Positions 10,673 through 21,526 of a stretch of DNA of 64,000 bases are shown one piece after another (position 1 is the stretch's first letter; each line of letters starts with the position of its first letter). The notes below the pieces were generated by a model. It did no database searches, was not told where the DNA came from, and saw only the letters and a program-made list of their open reading frames with translations. The stretch is from Paramacrobiotus metropolitanus (lineage: Eukaryota; Tardigrada; Eutardigrada; Parachela; Macrobiotidae): assembly GCF_019649055.1 (NCBI RefSeq), contig NW_026570388.1:155589-219588 (forward strand), given 5' to 3'. The position numbers were made by a program, and so were the translations under genes.

Positions 10673-11457
10673 TAGAGCCCTGCACGAGCAGCAAAGTGCT
10701 GCTCAAATCGCTCGTTTTGCTTTTTTTAAACTTCCTGCTCGCTCAGCTCGCTCGCGCCCAAACCGCCGCTCGCTCGTCGCTCGTTTTCCAATTTTTATTC
10801 GCTTCCGCTCGCTCAACTCGCTCGTAATTTTATTTTGGCAAATCGGCTCGCTCTTGAGATCGGCAAAAATTTACGTATCAATTTTTTTGCACGAATTAAT
10901 TATACCAAACTTTTCACCAACACAAAAAATCAGTACATAAGTGTAATTGGATGTTCAGAGACAATCACTTATATCTGCATACTGGTAGTCCGTTTCATTA
11001 GTTTTCATTTTTTTGCTAATACATTTCTATAATTTTCAACTGGATGTAGTTTTCTTAATTTAGCCTGAAATAAATACATATAATAGAATGCTCAAAAATT
11101 AAAATGCACCTGTCTTAGGAATCATTCAACTGATTCATAAACCCGTCAATTAATGTTTTTGTTGGCTACGAGTACAAAATATCAAAATTTAGTCCAGAGT
11201 CCCAACCGGTCTGAGAAAGTTAGTAAATAAATCTCTTCGCGCGAAGCGCGAAGGTGACGGTGGTTTAAGATCGTTTTCAGGTCGGTCAATGTAATTTTGT
11301 ACTAGAAACTTCTGCAGTTCGCACAATGTCAGCCTGTAGGCTCGCGATCGCTCGCACCCGACCATCCCGCTCGCTCGGCTCGCTCGCAGTTTTTTTCTAT
11401 TGCTCAGCTCGTTCGCAAATTCGCAAAACGACGCCTGCTCGCTCGTGCAGGGCTCTA
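10673..11457. mobile_element. Non-autonomous hAT-like DNA transposon, about 785 bp
   Basis: It is bounded by perfect 17-bp terminal inverted repeats, TAGAGCCCTGCACGAGC at the left and its complement at the right. The end sequence TAGAG fits the hAT consensus YARNG. Just inside both ends are dense arrays of the short word GCTCGCTC, on opposite strands at the two ends, a pattern like hAT subterminal transposase-binding repeats. The middle is AT-rich with no transposase. The 8-bp flanks (TTATGTAC and GTAGTTAC) are not identical, so the target duplication is unproven. It lies in the divergent gap between receptors A and B. Confidence 0.7.
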
Positions 11458-13551
11458 GTAGTTACTATATTTTATCGCTGCAGGAGACACCCTGCTGCTT
11501 GCAGTATTGGAAACCAGCATCTGTATCATCACAGGACGAGAAATTACTAGTATTTAAATAATTATTTATGTGACAGTCGTATCAGGGCGGTGCCCGGGCG
11601 CTCGGCTCTGAGCTCACGTCGGTCTCGGATTGGACCGCCGATTCGGAGCTGTCGAGCCGCTCTCGTGGAGCCGATCTCCATTCATCGGATTCCACCGATT
11701 CATTACGACGGATTGGCCTCAGTGAAAGATTTCTAGATTTCACTTCGGTGTTTTCTGCTTTGTTTTTCACTGATGTTTTGCTCACGATGATTGATGTTTT
11801 TGTTTCGATCTAATAAAATACGATTTTATTCGATCTTGTGATTTCATCGTCGATCCTCGCTCACAGAGACGTATCGCTCAGAATCGCACTCCTTTCAGCG
11901 GGCTTATGACTCAGCCCTTCTGACATTGGTTGGTTTTGGGTTTTTTCCTGTCTGGGCATTTGCACGCTTTTGCACGGCCTGCAGCACAGCTGTGCTGGCT
12001 GCAGGATCCGTTTTTTGGCAGTTGGTTTTTGGCTGGCGCGGAAGGCGCGATGTGTGTTCAGATTTCGGCATTAAAAGCCTACATCCGGGTTTGCTTTGTT
12101 CCGCCGTCGATGGTCGGTGCGCGCTTAGCCAGCGCCACCTGACAGTCGGCTCTCGAACACCCGATAGTCTCCGGATTGAGATGATTAAAGCGGTAGTAGT
12201 ACACGAGCGAGCAAGCAAGCATGATAGCTGTACTTCAATCAAGCCGTTACGGCTACTGACATTAGCGAAATGTGTAACAAGAGTTAAGATATTGATATAC
12301 CGACACAAACGTCTCGAAAGGAAGCGTTTAGTACCGACTCAGTATCAGCGAAGGATACAAAGTTCATTTTAAAAAGGGTGCCTAATACGGATTACACGGT
12401 ATTAAGTCTGTGATTAATTATTGAAAGCGAGCATAAACTTTGCTCTTGGGATGCTGAATGTTAAGCCAAAGGCCATTTCAGGTCAAACGCTTTCTTCTGC
12501 CGAAATATTCACAATTTACACAGACATGTCCGTTCTGGTTCCAAGTTTAGTTTAGTTTCCTTCTTAATGGTTGTTCCAACTAATTTCCTGGAAAAGGACC
12601 AATCGATATTCGTTTTCCAACCGTTTTCTCCAACTTGATCCCTTTACAGAATTTCTGGGGACACAACTGCCAATTACTGTAAGGTGTCTATTCAATACTA
12701 GTTCGGTGATCAGTTTGGTCTTTGGAAAATTACTTTTGTCTAATTAATTCACTGGTGAACACCTCTGTAATTTAGCTTAATCTCGAAGTGCCTCTGGCTA
12801 CACCTATTGGCAAATTAATTATATCAAGCAAAGTCAGATGATTCACGCTGGTGAGCACCGCTGCCTCCCTCTTTTTGCGTTGGATTTGGTCGAGGACCTG
12901 GTAACGCTGGACAGAATAGAAAATGAGGAAACTGTATTTGCAATAATGCTGATGTCATGCCCTCTTGCTAATGCCCTATTGCTAAACTAGCGTCAGCCTT
13001 TTCAATAACCACAGATTTTAAAAATGTTGATTGCGATGCTACACAGGATGATCACAATTACCGATTTTGACTTTTTTAGAATGCTGCTTAATCGAGGCAA
13101 AACCAAATGCTCTCTCTTCCAGTGAAGCTCAAATTAAACATAAATTATCTGTGGTATATTTGCATATCACGAGATTATTGGCATATCGTGAAAGTCACGA
13201 TACAAACGACGACTTAGCAACTGTGCGTTATTTCCTGTTGCTGTGTCTTTAGATGTTGTACTTCTCATTTAGTTGTCGTCTTGTACTAGTCGTAAAACGG
13301 TAATACTTATTAAAGTATTAGCCCGTACTTGGAGACATCACATTATCACAACAGGAATGGACTCAAAGAAGTTGTATATGTACAGCGGAAACTGTATGCT
13401 ACAAACGTAGATGAAGTTCTGCCGATAGATCTAGTTATTTCTTGTGAACCTTGGTTAAAGGACATTCTTTGGACCTGCATGTTTCAAAATTTGGATCTCC
13501 AGCACGGACAGCAAATTTTCGGCTGGCCCGGCTGAGTGGCTTTCAATCAGA
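11458..13551. other. Intergenic with two small minus-strand ORFs of unknown status
   Basis: Minus ORFs 11582-11785 (67 aa, Ser/Glu/Arg-rich, hydrophilic) and 11904-12308 (134 aa) have no recognised domain. They could be fragments of a spliced gene or chance frames. From 12400 to 13550 the DNA is AT-rich and I see nothing. Confidence 0.35.
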
Positions 13552-14541
13552 ATGACCCTGGCCTGTAATTCAACGATTCTAGTAGACCATACAAACAAAC
13601 ATCAGTACATGGAATATAACCCGTCCCCCAACGGCACAACCGGGCTGGATACCGCTGCTGATTACGATAGCCGGTATCTCCTGTATCTCCATCATCCTGA
13701 ACCTGGGTATGCCTTTAATCCAAGCCCTACCGCGCACTCGCATCACCTCATTCACGGTGTACCTGATAGCTATATCTTTTGAGCACATTGTCTACGTCAT
13801 TACCACTCGCCCGTTGGGCCTCATGGCAGCCGTTAGCGGGTCTTCCCGGGTGGCTATTTTGTGTGTGTCCTGTACAACTACGTGCAGTTTGTCGTCAGTC
13901 AAGTGCCGGTGTTACTGCACGTCCTCATTGCTGTTGATCGTCTGCGGGCGGTAAATTGTTTGCCATCGTACCGCGGCAGTCATGTTAACCGTCGCAAAAT
14001 ACCATGCTTGTTATGTTTATCTGTTCTGGTCTACGTTCATGTCGTGCAGTTTCCCATGTTCTTGCTGGAGTTTTTCTATTACAGTCCACTGAAACGTCGG
14101 AAAGTATGTCTGCTGGCGGCCGGTGTACTGATACAATGGAGAGCCGTGGATATCGTCATACATCGCTTTATACCACTGCTCCTGGTTATCGGCATCTATA
14201 TCGGTATCGCTATTCAGCGATGGAAGAAGAAACGCCTAATTGATAACCGGAGTAATCCTGCTGCCTCCAATAACTCACGTTTTATGGTAAGCGCACCAAC
14301 GCTACGAAGACGGAAGAGAACAGAGTCGGCTGTAAAAAAGCGACAAGTGAAGCCCTTCATTGTGCTGACGTCCACCGCCATTTCGGTATTTTTTTGTTGG
14401 TCACCAGCGGATGTTTACTGGAGTCTGTTGTTCTTGGGACTGAGGCTGCCTTCGTGGTGGTACAGCGCAGTGACCGTGTTATACAATCTGCAAATAATTT
14501 TTAATCCTTTAATGTGGCTGATCAGCTTAAGATTAAAGTAA
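13552..14541 (+). pseudogene. Rhodopsin-like GPCR, DRL subtype, two frameshifts (receptor B)
   Basis: Paralog of receptor A in the opposite orientation. The N-terminus with NST and NGT sites reads in one frame from 13552. TM1-TM2 (GWIPLL, LNLGM, RTRITSFTVYLIAIS) reads in a second frame from about 13640. From about 13838 the first frame returns for TM3 through TM7 (226 open residues including DRLRAV, WRAVDIVIHR, CWSPADVYW and NPLMWLISLRLK). The second shift is a one-base loss relative to receptor A just before PGG. The net shift is zero. TM7 here reads NPLMW, closer to the class A NPxxY than its paralogs. Either a young pseudogene or two assembly indels in a real gene. Confidence 0.8.
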
Positions 14542-15647
14542 TGTCGTGACATAATTTTTTCCGGAAGAGTTTATAATTTTTGTATCATGCGCTGACATCC
14601 GCGGCTATCGTTGTGTTATTTCACGCATAGGTATTTTTGTGTCTTGATAAAACGACTGCGATGCATAACTGCCGGTGTTCGTAAATTCTTTGTTTGCAGT
14701 TCATAACCCTGCTTGTTAGGAAGCAGCCGCAGCTGCAAAATTGCAGATCGTGACGTTGTTACCGTTCCTTGAGGTGGATTAGAAATCCTAGCTCCAACCT
14801 TTAAAGCTAATTGTGCCTCCAATAATGGCATATTCAAAATGCCAGACCTGGAGGAACCCCGATACTGGTAAATACAGATTCTGTACTTGCAAAAGTTTTA
14901 CCAACATACGCACAAAACTAATTAACACCTTCAACAGGTGCAAGTGTTTTCAGCAAATTTCTCCAGCACAAATCACCTGACTCCGCTATACGATACATCC
15001 AGCGAATTAAAATTGTTTAAAATTGCTGTCACATGGATACATACAACGAATTGCAACTGTTTAAAATTTCTGTTATATGTTCTAAGAAAAATCGAGATCG
15101 TTATTTAATGCGATTGTTCGGCGCGTCAGCTGAGGATATCACGAGAAAGCGGATAGTGCAACATTTTCCAATAAACGGAAGTAATTACACTGGTGGACCC
15201 CGCAGGAAATTCTTAGATACGCAATTTTACCAAGAAACTGCGCCATTGCAAAATTGGATAATTTAATTTTGTAATTGCTGTTCAAGAATACCACAAGGTA
15301 TAATTAAAAATATTGATCAGACAGACAGTGAGCTGAGTTTTTATAGCATCGACAAAGATAAAACGTTTGTAGCCTACAAAAGTACGAACAGGATTGAATC
15401 AATTTTCCTGCTGGAGCTCGTTGGACAGTCATTTAATTTTTTGCCACGACTACGTAAAACTTTGTACCGTTTCCGGGAACCTGCTTATTTTGTAATAATT
15501 CTTCTGTGAGCGATTTTTTATTGCGTAGTTCAACTACTTATTAGTAGAACATCAATTTCCTTAGTAAGTGTCCATCGCACTGTGTACAATCATAATTCCG
15601 CCAACAGCACTACCAGAATTTGATCGTGCAACGGATAATTAAAGAGA
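14542..15647. other. Intergenic between receptors B and C
   Basis: Contains an imperfect tandem duplication of about 40 bp at 15002-15080, built on GAATT..AA.TGTTTAAAATT..TGT. The 77-aa plus ORF at 15033 starts inside it and shows no domain. No other feature seen. Confidence 0.4.
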
Positions 15648-16613
15648 ATGGAAGCCGGCTTTAATACCACTGTCCTCCGTAATACGACATCATCTGCCCA
15701 CGCTCAACAGACATATCGCGGTTGGACGCCTATACTGATTATACAACTGCTGCTGGCCTGCGCTTCCGTGGTACTCAATTTAGCGATGCTGATCGTGCAG
15801 TTCCTACCCCAGACGCAAGTGACAGCCTTTACCATATATTTAGTCGCCATCGCCATTGGTCACATCGTGGTACAACTTGTCACCAAACCGTTTAGTTTAA
15901 TCAACTACGTCACCGGGAGAGTTCCCGGTGGTCAATCACTGTGCGCTTTCTACGTCTATTTCCAGTTCGTCTTCAGTATGATTCCGGTACTGCTACACGT
16001 CTTGATCGCCATCAACCGTCTGTGGGCCGTCACGTATCCGGTGTCGTACAATCAGCGACATAATAAAAAGACGGCCAGTCTGTTATGCTTGGGCGTTGTG
16101 GCCTACGTCCATGTGGTGCCGCTGGCCGTCTTCATGCTGGAATTTTTCTACTTTGGCCCAACCGATAAGTTTACCAGCTGCCAACCGGGGGCGGGCGGTA
16201 TAATCGAATGGCGACGCGCTGATTTTGTTCTGCATCGGGTAATTCCGCTAGCACTGGTCATCGGCGTCTATATCTACGTGATGGCGAAACGCTGGACAAA
16301 ACGACGAATTGGTGGACAAATCGAAGGCAACCGGTCAACGGATCACAATTCTTCCAACAAGCCGGTTGCCGGTGGACATCCAGCGTCAACGGAGCTGCAG
16401 AGTTCAGTGGTTCGACGACGCAAAGTGAAACCATATATAGTGTTAACGGTGACCTCGATTAGCGTGCTGATGTGCTGGGTGCCGTCAGATGTGTACTGGG
16501 CGCTGGTGTACCTCTACATGACCCCGCCCACCTGGGTGCATACTGTAACATCGACCATGTATTCCGTTCAAACGGTATTCGACCCTTTAATGTGGCTGTT
16601 CAGCATGCGATAA
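15648..16613 (+). CDS. Rhodopsin-like GPCR, NRLW subtype (receptor C)
   Basis: An intact, single-exon receptor of 321 residues. N-glycosylation sites are NTT at 6 and 12. N44 in TM1 is Asn1.50. C99 (TM3) and C178 (ECL2) form the expected disulfide. The end of TM3 reads INRLWAV (122-128), so Asp of DRY is Asn and Tyr is Leu. The ECL2-TM5 block is WRRADFVLHRVIPL. The third loop (about 215-260) is basic, with NRS and NSS sites predicted to face the cytoplasm. TM6 has CWVP (276-279). TM7 has FDPLMW (311-316) and the chain ends in FSMR. It belongs with receptor D and the copies at 52660 and 59700, all ending in FS(M/I)R. Same strand as D, 897 bp upstream of it. Confidence 0.92.
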   Translation: MEAGFNTTVLRNTTSSAHAQQTYRGWTPILIIQLLLACASVVLNLAMLIVQFLPQTQVTAFTIYLVAIAIGHIVVQLVTKPFSLINYVTGRVPGGQSLCAFYVYFQFVFSMIPVLLHVLIAINRLWAVTYPVSYNQRHNKKTASLLCLGVVAYVHVVPLAVFMLEFFYFGPTDKFTSCQPGAGGIIEWRRADFVLHRVIPLALVIGVYIYVMAKRWTKRRIGGQIEGNRSTDHNSSNKPVAGGHPASTELQSSVVRRRKVKPYIVLTVTSISVLMCWVPSDVYWALVYLYMTPPTWVHTVTSTMYSVQTVFDPLMWLFSMR

Positions 16614-17510
16614 AATTAATTATGTCTACTTTATTATAAATTGAAGCACTCTACTTTGTTTTAACTAAAAAGCGGATATTTAATTAGTACCTAATTATTT
16701 AGTTCCTGGCTCGGGTAGTTTTGGTACCGTATTAAAGAATGGTTTGCCGGGTAACTTGTAATGCTGCTTATTGCGCATATCACAATGAAGGATGCAGCGA
16801 AAGTTAAACGATTATTTTCGGCAGTTATAAAGAGCTGCTACGCATAAATGGAAACTCGAGTAGATTTCCGATGCGCCATTCAATTACTTATTTGATTAGG
16901 AATTTATTGACTTTAGCAGCGCATTATCTTCCCGGGGGTGCAGTTATCATATATTCTCTAAGAACATGTTATTGCTGTTCATGGAAACAGGAAAGTAGAA
17001 AAAAATTCATTTAATCACAGTTCACATGGATCTCAATAAGGTACCGTCCGTCTGTTAATTCCAACAGACAGCAATGCTGCGAACTGTTAAGTCGTGTGAT
17101 TGCTTTTTCCATGAAAAATCGGTAAAAACCATACAGTATTGAAATCGGAAAAGCTATTAAGTTTGAAATAATTGGAAATGACATTTTCATTACGTATCTG
17201 TTGTATGTCGCTGTTAGGCGCCGAAAAACAGTAAACCAGGCCTGCCGTACTTAAACGCGCTTTCTAGCAAGCAGAGATCATATTTATTATTGTTGTAAGC
17301 GTGCAGGTATGCGCTTGTAGCCTTTCCCTTTAAATACTAAATCAACAAACAGTGTGAGGCATCGATAAGTAGCCTGTATACAGGTTTTAGATTTTTAGCA
17401 GCGGTAACTCCCATAATCAAATTATTCTTTTAACGTTGCCAGTTACACAGCTGGGTATGTATTGCCGGCATTTATAGCTTTGTCTCCATACGGTCATAAG
17501 ACTCATAACA
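16614..17510. other. Intergenic between receptors C and D
   Basis: No ORF with a recognisable domain and no clear repeat. It must hold the promoter of receptor D, but I could not place it. Confidence 0.45.
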
Positions 17511-18500
17511 ATGGCAGCGATGAACAACACCAGTATAATTGTGCATAACGCAACGTTATTTTTAACGCAAGCCGCTCCGCAAGGCTGGTCTCCGCTGGTC
17601 ATCACACAGCTGTTATTAGCCTGTGCCGGTGTCGCACTGAATGGCATGATGTTGGTCCTGCAGTGCCTTCCACAGACGCAGGTGACATCGTTCACAATAT
17701 ACCTGATCTTCATCTCCATCGGCCATATCGTCGTTCTACTGACCATGCGACCCATCGGTATGACGAATTCTGTGACGGGAATGTGGCCTGGTGGTTCAAC
17801 GGTCTGTGTCATTTACGGGTACGGTGGATTTGTGGCCCAAACGGTTCCGGCTTTGATACACGTCCTGATCTCAGTCAACCGCTTTTGGGCGGTTACGTAT
17901 CCGGTCTCGTATAGTCACCAGCACACGAAGAAGACGGCTCTCTTGCTGTGCCTCGGCGTCGTGGCGTACGTTCACGTAATTCACTTTCCTCTTTTTCTGG
18001 TGGAATTTTTTTATTACATTCCACCAGGAAAATCCAAGGCCTGTCAGCAAGTTTCGGCGGGTGGTATCATTGCATGGCGACGCGCTGATTTTGTCCTTCA
18101 CCGAGTGCTTCCTCTTCTAATCATTCTCGGAACGTACGTTTATGTGATCATAAAGCGATGGAAAAAGCAGAGGGTTGGGAATCAGCAGATTGAAAAGAAT
18201 CCATCCGCGGAGCAGAATACCACCTCCACTACACGAGCGACCACAGGAGACAGTGCTCGGCAAAGAGCACGAGCACCGCCACCACAGCGGTTAGGAAACC
18301 GGCGCCGGCGAGTGAAACCATATTTAGTGCTGACCTTAACATCCATTACCGTTTTCGTCTGCTGGATTCCGCCGGATGTCTACTGGGCAATGACGTACAT
18401 GAGCGCTCGACCACCGTGGTGGGTGGCCACATTAATAGGGACATTGTTTTCCGTCCAAATGGTATTTGATCCTTTGATGTGGCTCTTTAGTATGCGATAG
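17511..18500 (+). CDS. Rhodopsin-like GPCR, NRFW subtype (receptor D)
   Basis: An intact, intronless receptor of 329 residues. N-glycosylation sites are NTS (5) and NAT (13). Asn44 is Asn1.50. C99 and C178 form the TM3-ECL2 pair. TM3 ends in VNRFWAV (122-128). The third loop is long and contains NTT, a Thr/Ser stretch, APPPQ and RRRRVKP before TM6. TM6 has CWIP (284-287), TM7 has FDPLMW (319-324) and the chain ends FSMR. A second ATG three codons in (MNNTS) aligns with the likely start of the copy at 60679, so the true start may be either. Its near twin lies 42 kb away on the other strand (59700-60679). Confidence 0.92.
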   Translation: MAAMNNTSIIVHNATLFLTQAAPQGWSPLVITQLLLACAGVALNGMMLVLQCLPQTQVTSFTIYLIFISIGHIVVLLTMRPIGMTNSVTGMWPGGSTVCVIYGYGGFVAQTVPALIHVLISVNRFWAVTYPVSYSHQHTKKTALLLCLGVVAYVHVIHFPLFLVEFFYYIPPGKSKACQQVSAGGIIAWRRADFVLHRVLPLLIILGTYVYVIIKRWKKQRVGNQQIEKNPSAEQNTTSTTRATTGDSARQRARAPPPQRLGNRRRRVKPYLVLTLTSITVFVCWIPPDVYWAMTYMSARPPWWVATLIGTLFSVQMVFDPLMWLFSMR

Positions 18501-20079
18501 AATGTCACGTTACAATTCTACTGTATTTTTGGTTGTGCTCCTTTAATTCTGATGCAAAGTGGTCTGTATACGGTTGACCATCAAATTTAAGCTGCGGCTG
18601 TAATAAGAGCTTGCAAATATGTCTTTATTGAATATGAAATGAAATGCAAAGGTTTCGGTTACGCTGTAAAGTCACTGCCATCGGTAGTTTGATTTAATCT
18701 TTGTTCGTTTGTTTTCTTAACTTTTAAAGTTTGTACTTACGTTAGAAAGCGCACAGTGTCTGATCGCTGTTCTGGTGACGTAGTTCTTAAGCCGAAGTTC
18801 CGAACGGTTTGGTGACAATCTGCATCACGATGCGCTGTGTCGCGATTTCGACCAGGTATATGATGCGCTTTTGGTAGGAACTACACGATCAGCATCGCTG
18901 GACTTAGCACCACAAGCGCACAAGGCAAGAGCAGTTGTATGATCCCAACTAGCTGGTGGTTGGGAAACATATCAGCACCGACCGAGCCCCGTTATCGCTC
19001 CCCGTTGGTTTTGGGTTTGTAGAATTGAAGAAGTGTAACGGAACGCTTTTCTTGTCTACAAGACAAATTTTTGGTCCTGACGAAGGTTTAATTGCAGCAT
19101 CTCACGGCGCCCGATGCAAATTATGTAGAACATGCAGGCGCCTTACCATGCACGTATTGAACTTCGCTACTTACCGTCGTTTCACGAAGAATGTTGCTTG
19201 AATATCGGCATCGATAACACAGAATTATATTCTTTGCACGAGCAAAGTATTTATAGTTTGAAAGCACAAATGATACTTTTGGCTGACAATGAAATAGAAG
19301 CTCTATGTTCTAATGGTACTCGTAAAACTAACACTAACTACATAATTACGTAACTAGCATAAAAATCGGGAAACTGCAGAGTGCGTACAGATACAGTGAA
19401 CTGCAATTTGGAGTTAGCGCATCTGTCCGTGTATATGGCGAATGGCGTTATCGGTTGTGACGTTTACTGAAAACTGCATTGCCTATGAGGTCACACATTT
19501 TGCTTTTACAACCCTCTCTTGAACAAGCAGAAGTAGAACAGACGAAAACAGCCAATACAAAAGTAGTACTCGTGAATTTCTAGATGCTCTCGACGGTCTG
19601 CCTTTGTCGACTGTTTATAATACAGCTAAAAGTCTTTCCCGTCAATAACTGTCCTTAATTACCTTCGGTTACACTAAGCTTCTACGACGCAATTGCTGTT
19701 TCGGAAAAAAATGCGGATCATTTTAGCAATCACCAGTAATTACTTTTTTCCATCAGAAAAGGTTCCTCTCTTTGCTTTCCAGTAACGGTAGCAGCTGATG
19801 CACCAGTCGTACAAAATGACGCTCTCAGCTTTAACATGTGATGTGAAGTTTAAGCGAACTAAATTAATTAGTCACCTGAAGAAATTTTATATGGTCTAAT
19901 CTAATTATTGAGTCAGGAAGAGTAACGCTAAAATCGAGTTCAACCTCAGAACGCCGGAGACGGTGAATCATGCCGTTAACATGCCATGACGTCTGCGACT
20001 GTCATTGGTATTTAAAGTGTTTACTGGTTTTAGATACTGTATCTACTGTATTTACCGCTACGTAAATACGCACATCCTT
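18501..20079. other. Intergenic, no gene seen
   Basis: Short ORFs only (for example 18956-19201 and 19132-19353), none with a recognisable domain. Confidence 0.4.
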
Positions 20080-20343
20080 TTATTTGCATTTATGTCTACC
20101 TTGAACGCGGACAATGTAAGATCCATTCATAGCCCGCTGTAGTAGTGGGTCATACATCACCGGCTTATAATCAGAGTTTGTTGGCACTGGAAAATAACTG
20201 GCACCGCCATCGCTGTTCCAGTTAAGATATCCGGCGTTATAATAACTTAACTGATGATTCTGTGACAGGATAACACGTTGAACACAAGAAATAGCAATAA
20301 AACAATGCCAGTATAATTTCACAAACGTATAACGATTTCCCAT
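20080..20343 (-). CDS. Hypothetical small secreted protein
   Basis: From the internal ATG at 20343 the frame gives 87 residues. It begins with a hydrophobic segment (about residues 6-22) that could be a signal peptide, followed by a Tyr/Asn/Ser-rich region with one NGS site and a basic end. An upstream in-frame ATG at 20367 adds eight residues. No domain is recognised and no neighbour supports it, so it may be a chance ORF. Confidence 0.22.
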   Translation of the reverse strand: MGNRYTFVKLYWHCFIAISCVQRVILSQNHQLSYYNAGYLNWNSDGGASYFPVPTNSDYKPVMYDPLLQRAMNGSYIVRVQGRHKCK

Positions 20344-20367
20344 CCTGATATTGATGTACTGGTACAT

Positions 20368-21526
20368 TTACTGCGTATGGCTTGTAGCTGGATGATCAAA
20401 CCCCGCAAAAATTAGCAAAATTCTTACTGGACGCAATTGAACGCCACATTAGTGCGATGGCGTTGCGGTTCAAAGAACCAGGTTCAAAACACAAGCGATC
20501 ATTTACATTTCTGTACAAAAAAGAGGTACGAGCATGACCTTTGACACATTGCGGAGACCGATCGACTGTGAATCGTCAGTGCCACCATGGAATACGACTG
20601 ATCTTTAATGCGATTACGCCTCCGGAATGATGCATTTACATACTGACACATGTTCGTAATGCTGAATTAAACATTAGCATTAAGCCCAAATATTACTTAC
20701 TCTGTATATTATATGTACAGTACTAGTACATCAGCTGCAGCTATAATTACATTATATTACACAAAAGATACTACACAAAAACTCATGAATTATTATGTTT
20801 ATTAGTTAATATATGATAATCATATTTGATTTGTTGATATTGTTTTCGTGACGCTGTCCACTACTCTGTATACTCAAGCTTAATAAAGATTTATACTCGT
20901 ATAATCATTTGTCTGTATCCAGTTATGAAGTAAAATTGTTGGACTGACGCTTGATACTTGATAGTTGCTGGGCACGGTTTTGCTCGACTTAATCGTTTCT
21001 TATATTCAGTGTTATTCGCTGCATAGTTACTGGAATGCTTATTACTCGTACTTACGTATAACTGTATAAGTAAACCCGCGCAGGCGTATTGTTTATAACT
21101 TTACTTTTATTAGTGTAAACCCGCGCAGGCGTATTGTTATGTGTAATGGCAGATGCATAATGGCAGATGGAGAGACTGTATAAGTTAACCACTAGCATAA
21201 TCTGTAGTTTGTGTGAAAACATTTTTACGACTCAGATACATGACCTGCATCCGTAATTTTGTATGAGTACGTGCATGACACATTACAAGTTTCAGTTGAC
21301 AAAAAAACAGGGTTGCGCTTATGTTGTGTGCATTTCTGAAATTATTATGAGTCTTTGTTGAAGTTGCTTCTGTGAAGCAATCTGTTTAATTCTACTGTTC
21401 GTTGCTGTGTTGCTAAATGCAGTCATTGCCGCGCTTATCTCAAGAATCAATGTATTACTTGAACACGCCTGTGCACGAAATTTTAAAAATTTATAAATAA
21501 TTTTGGAAAGGAAAACATTTATTGTA
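20368..21526. other. Intergenic 3' of the lactonase gene
   Basis: Very AT-rich from 20700 to 20950. Holds the direct repeat listed at 21070-21138. A GTGACGCTGTCCAC phrase at about 20850 recurs near 63438 by the other lactonase copy. Confidence 0.4.
21070..21138. repeat. Two direct copies of a 24-bp sequence, period 45
   Basis: Identical copies at 21070-21093 and 21115-21138, each containing AAACCCGCGCAGGCGT in otherwise AT-rich DNA. The 21 bp between them are unrelated. Function unknown. Confidence 0.8.

Noticed and set aside
20840-20870. Shared GTGACGCTGTCCAC near two lactonase copies as a regulatory site
   Set aside because: It lies 3' of both genes but in opposite relative orientation, and one 14-bp match is weak; it may be a dispersed repeat.
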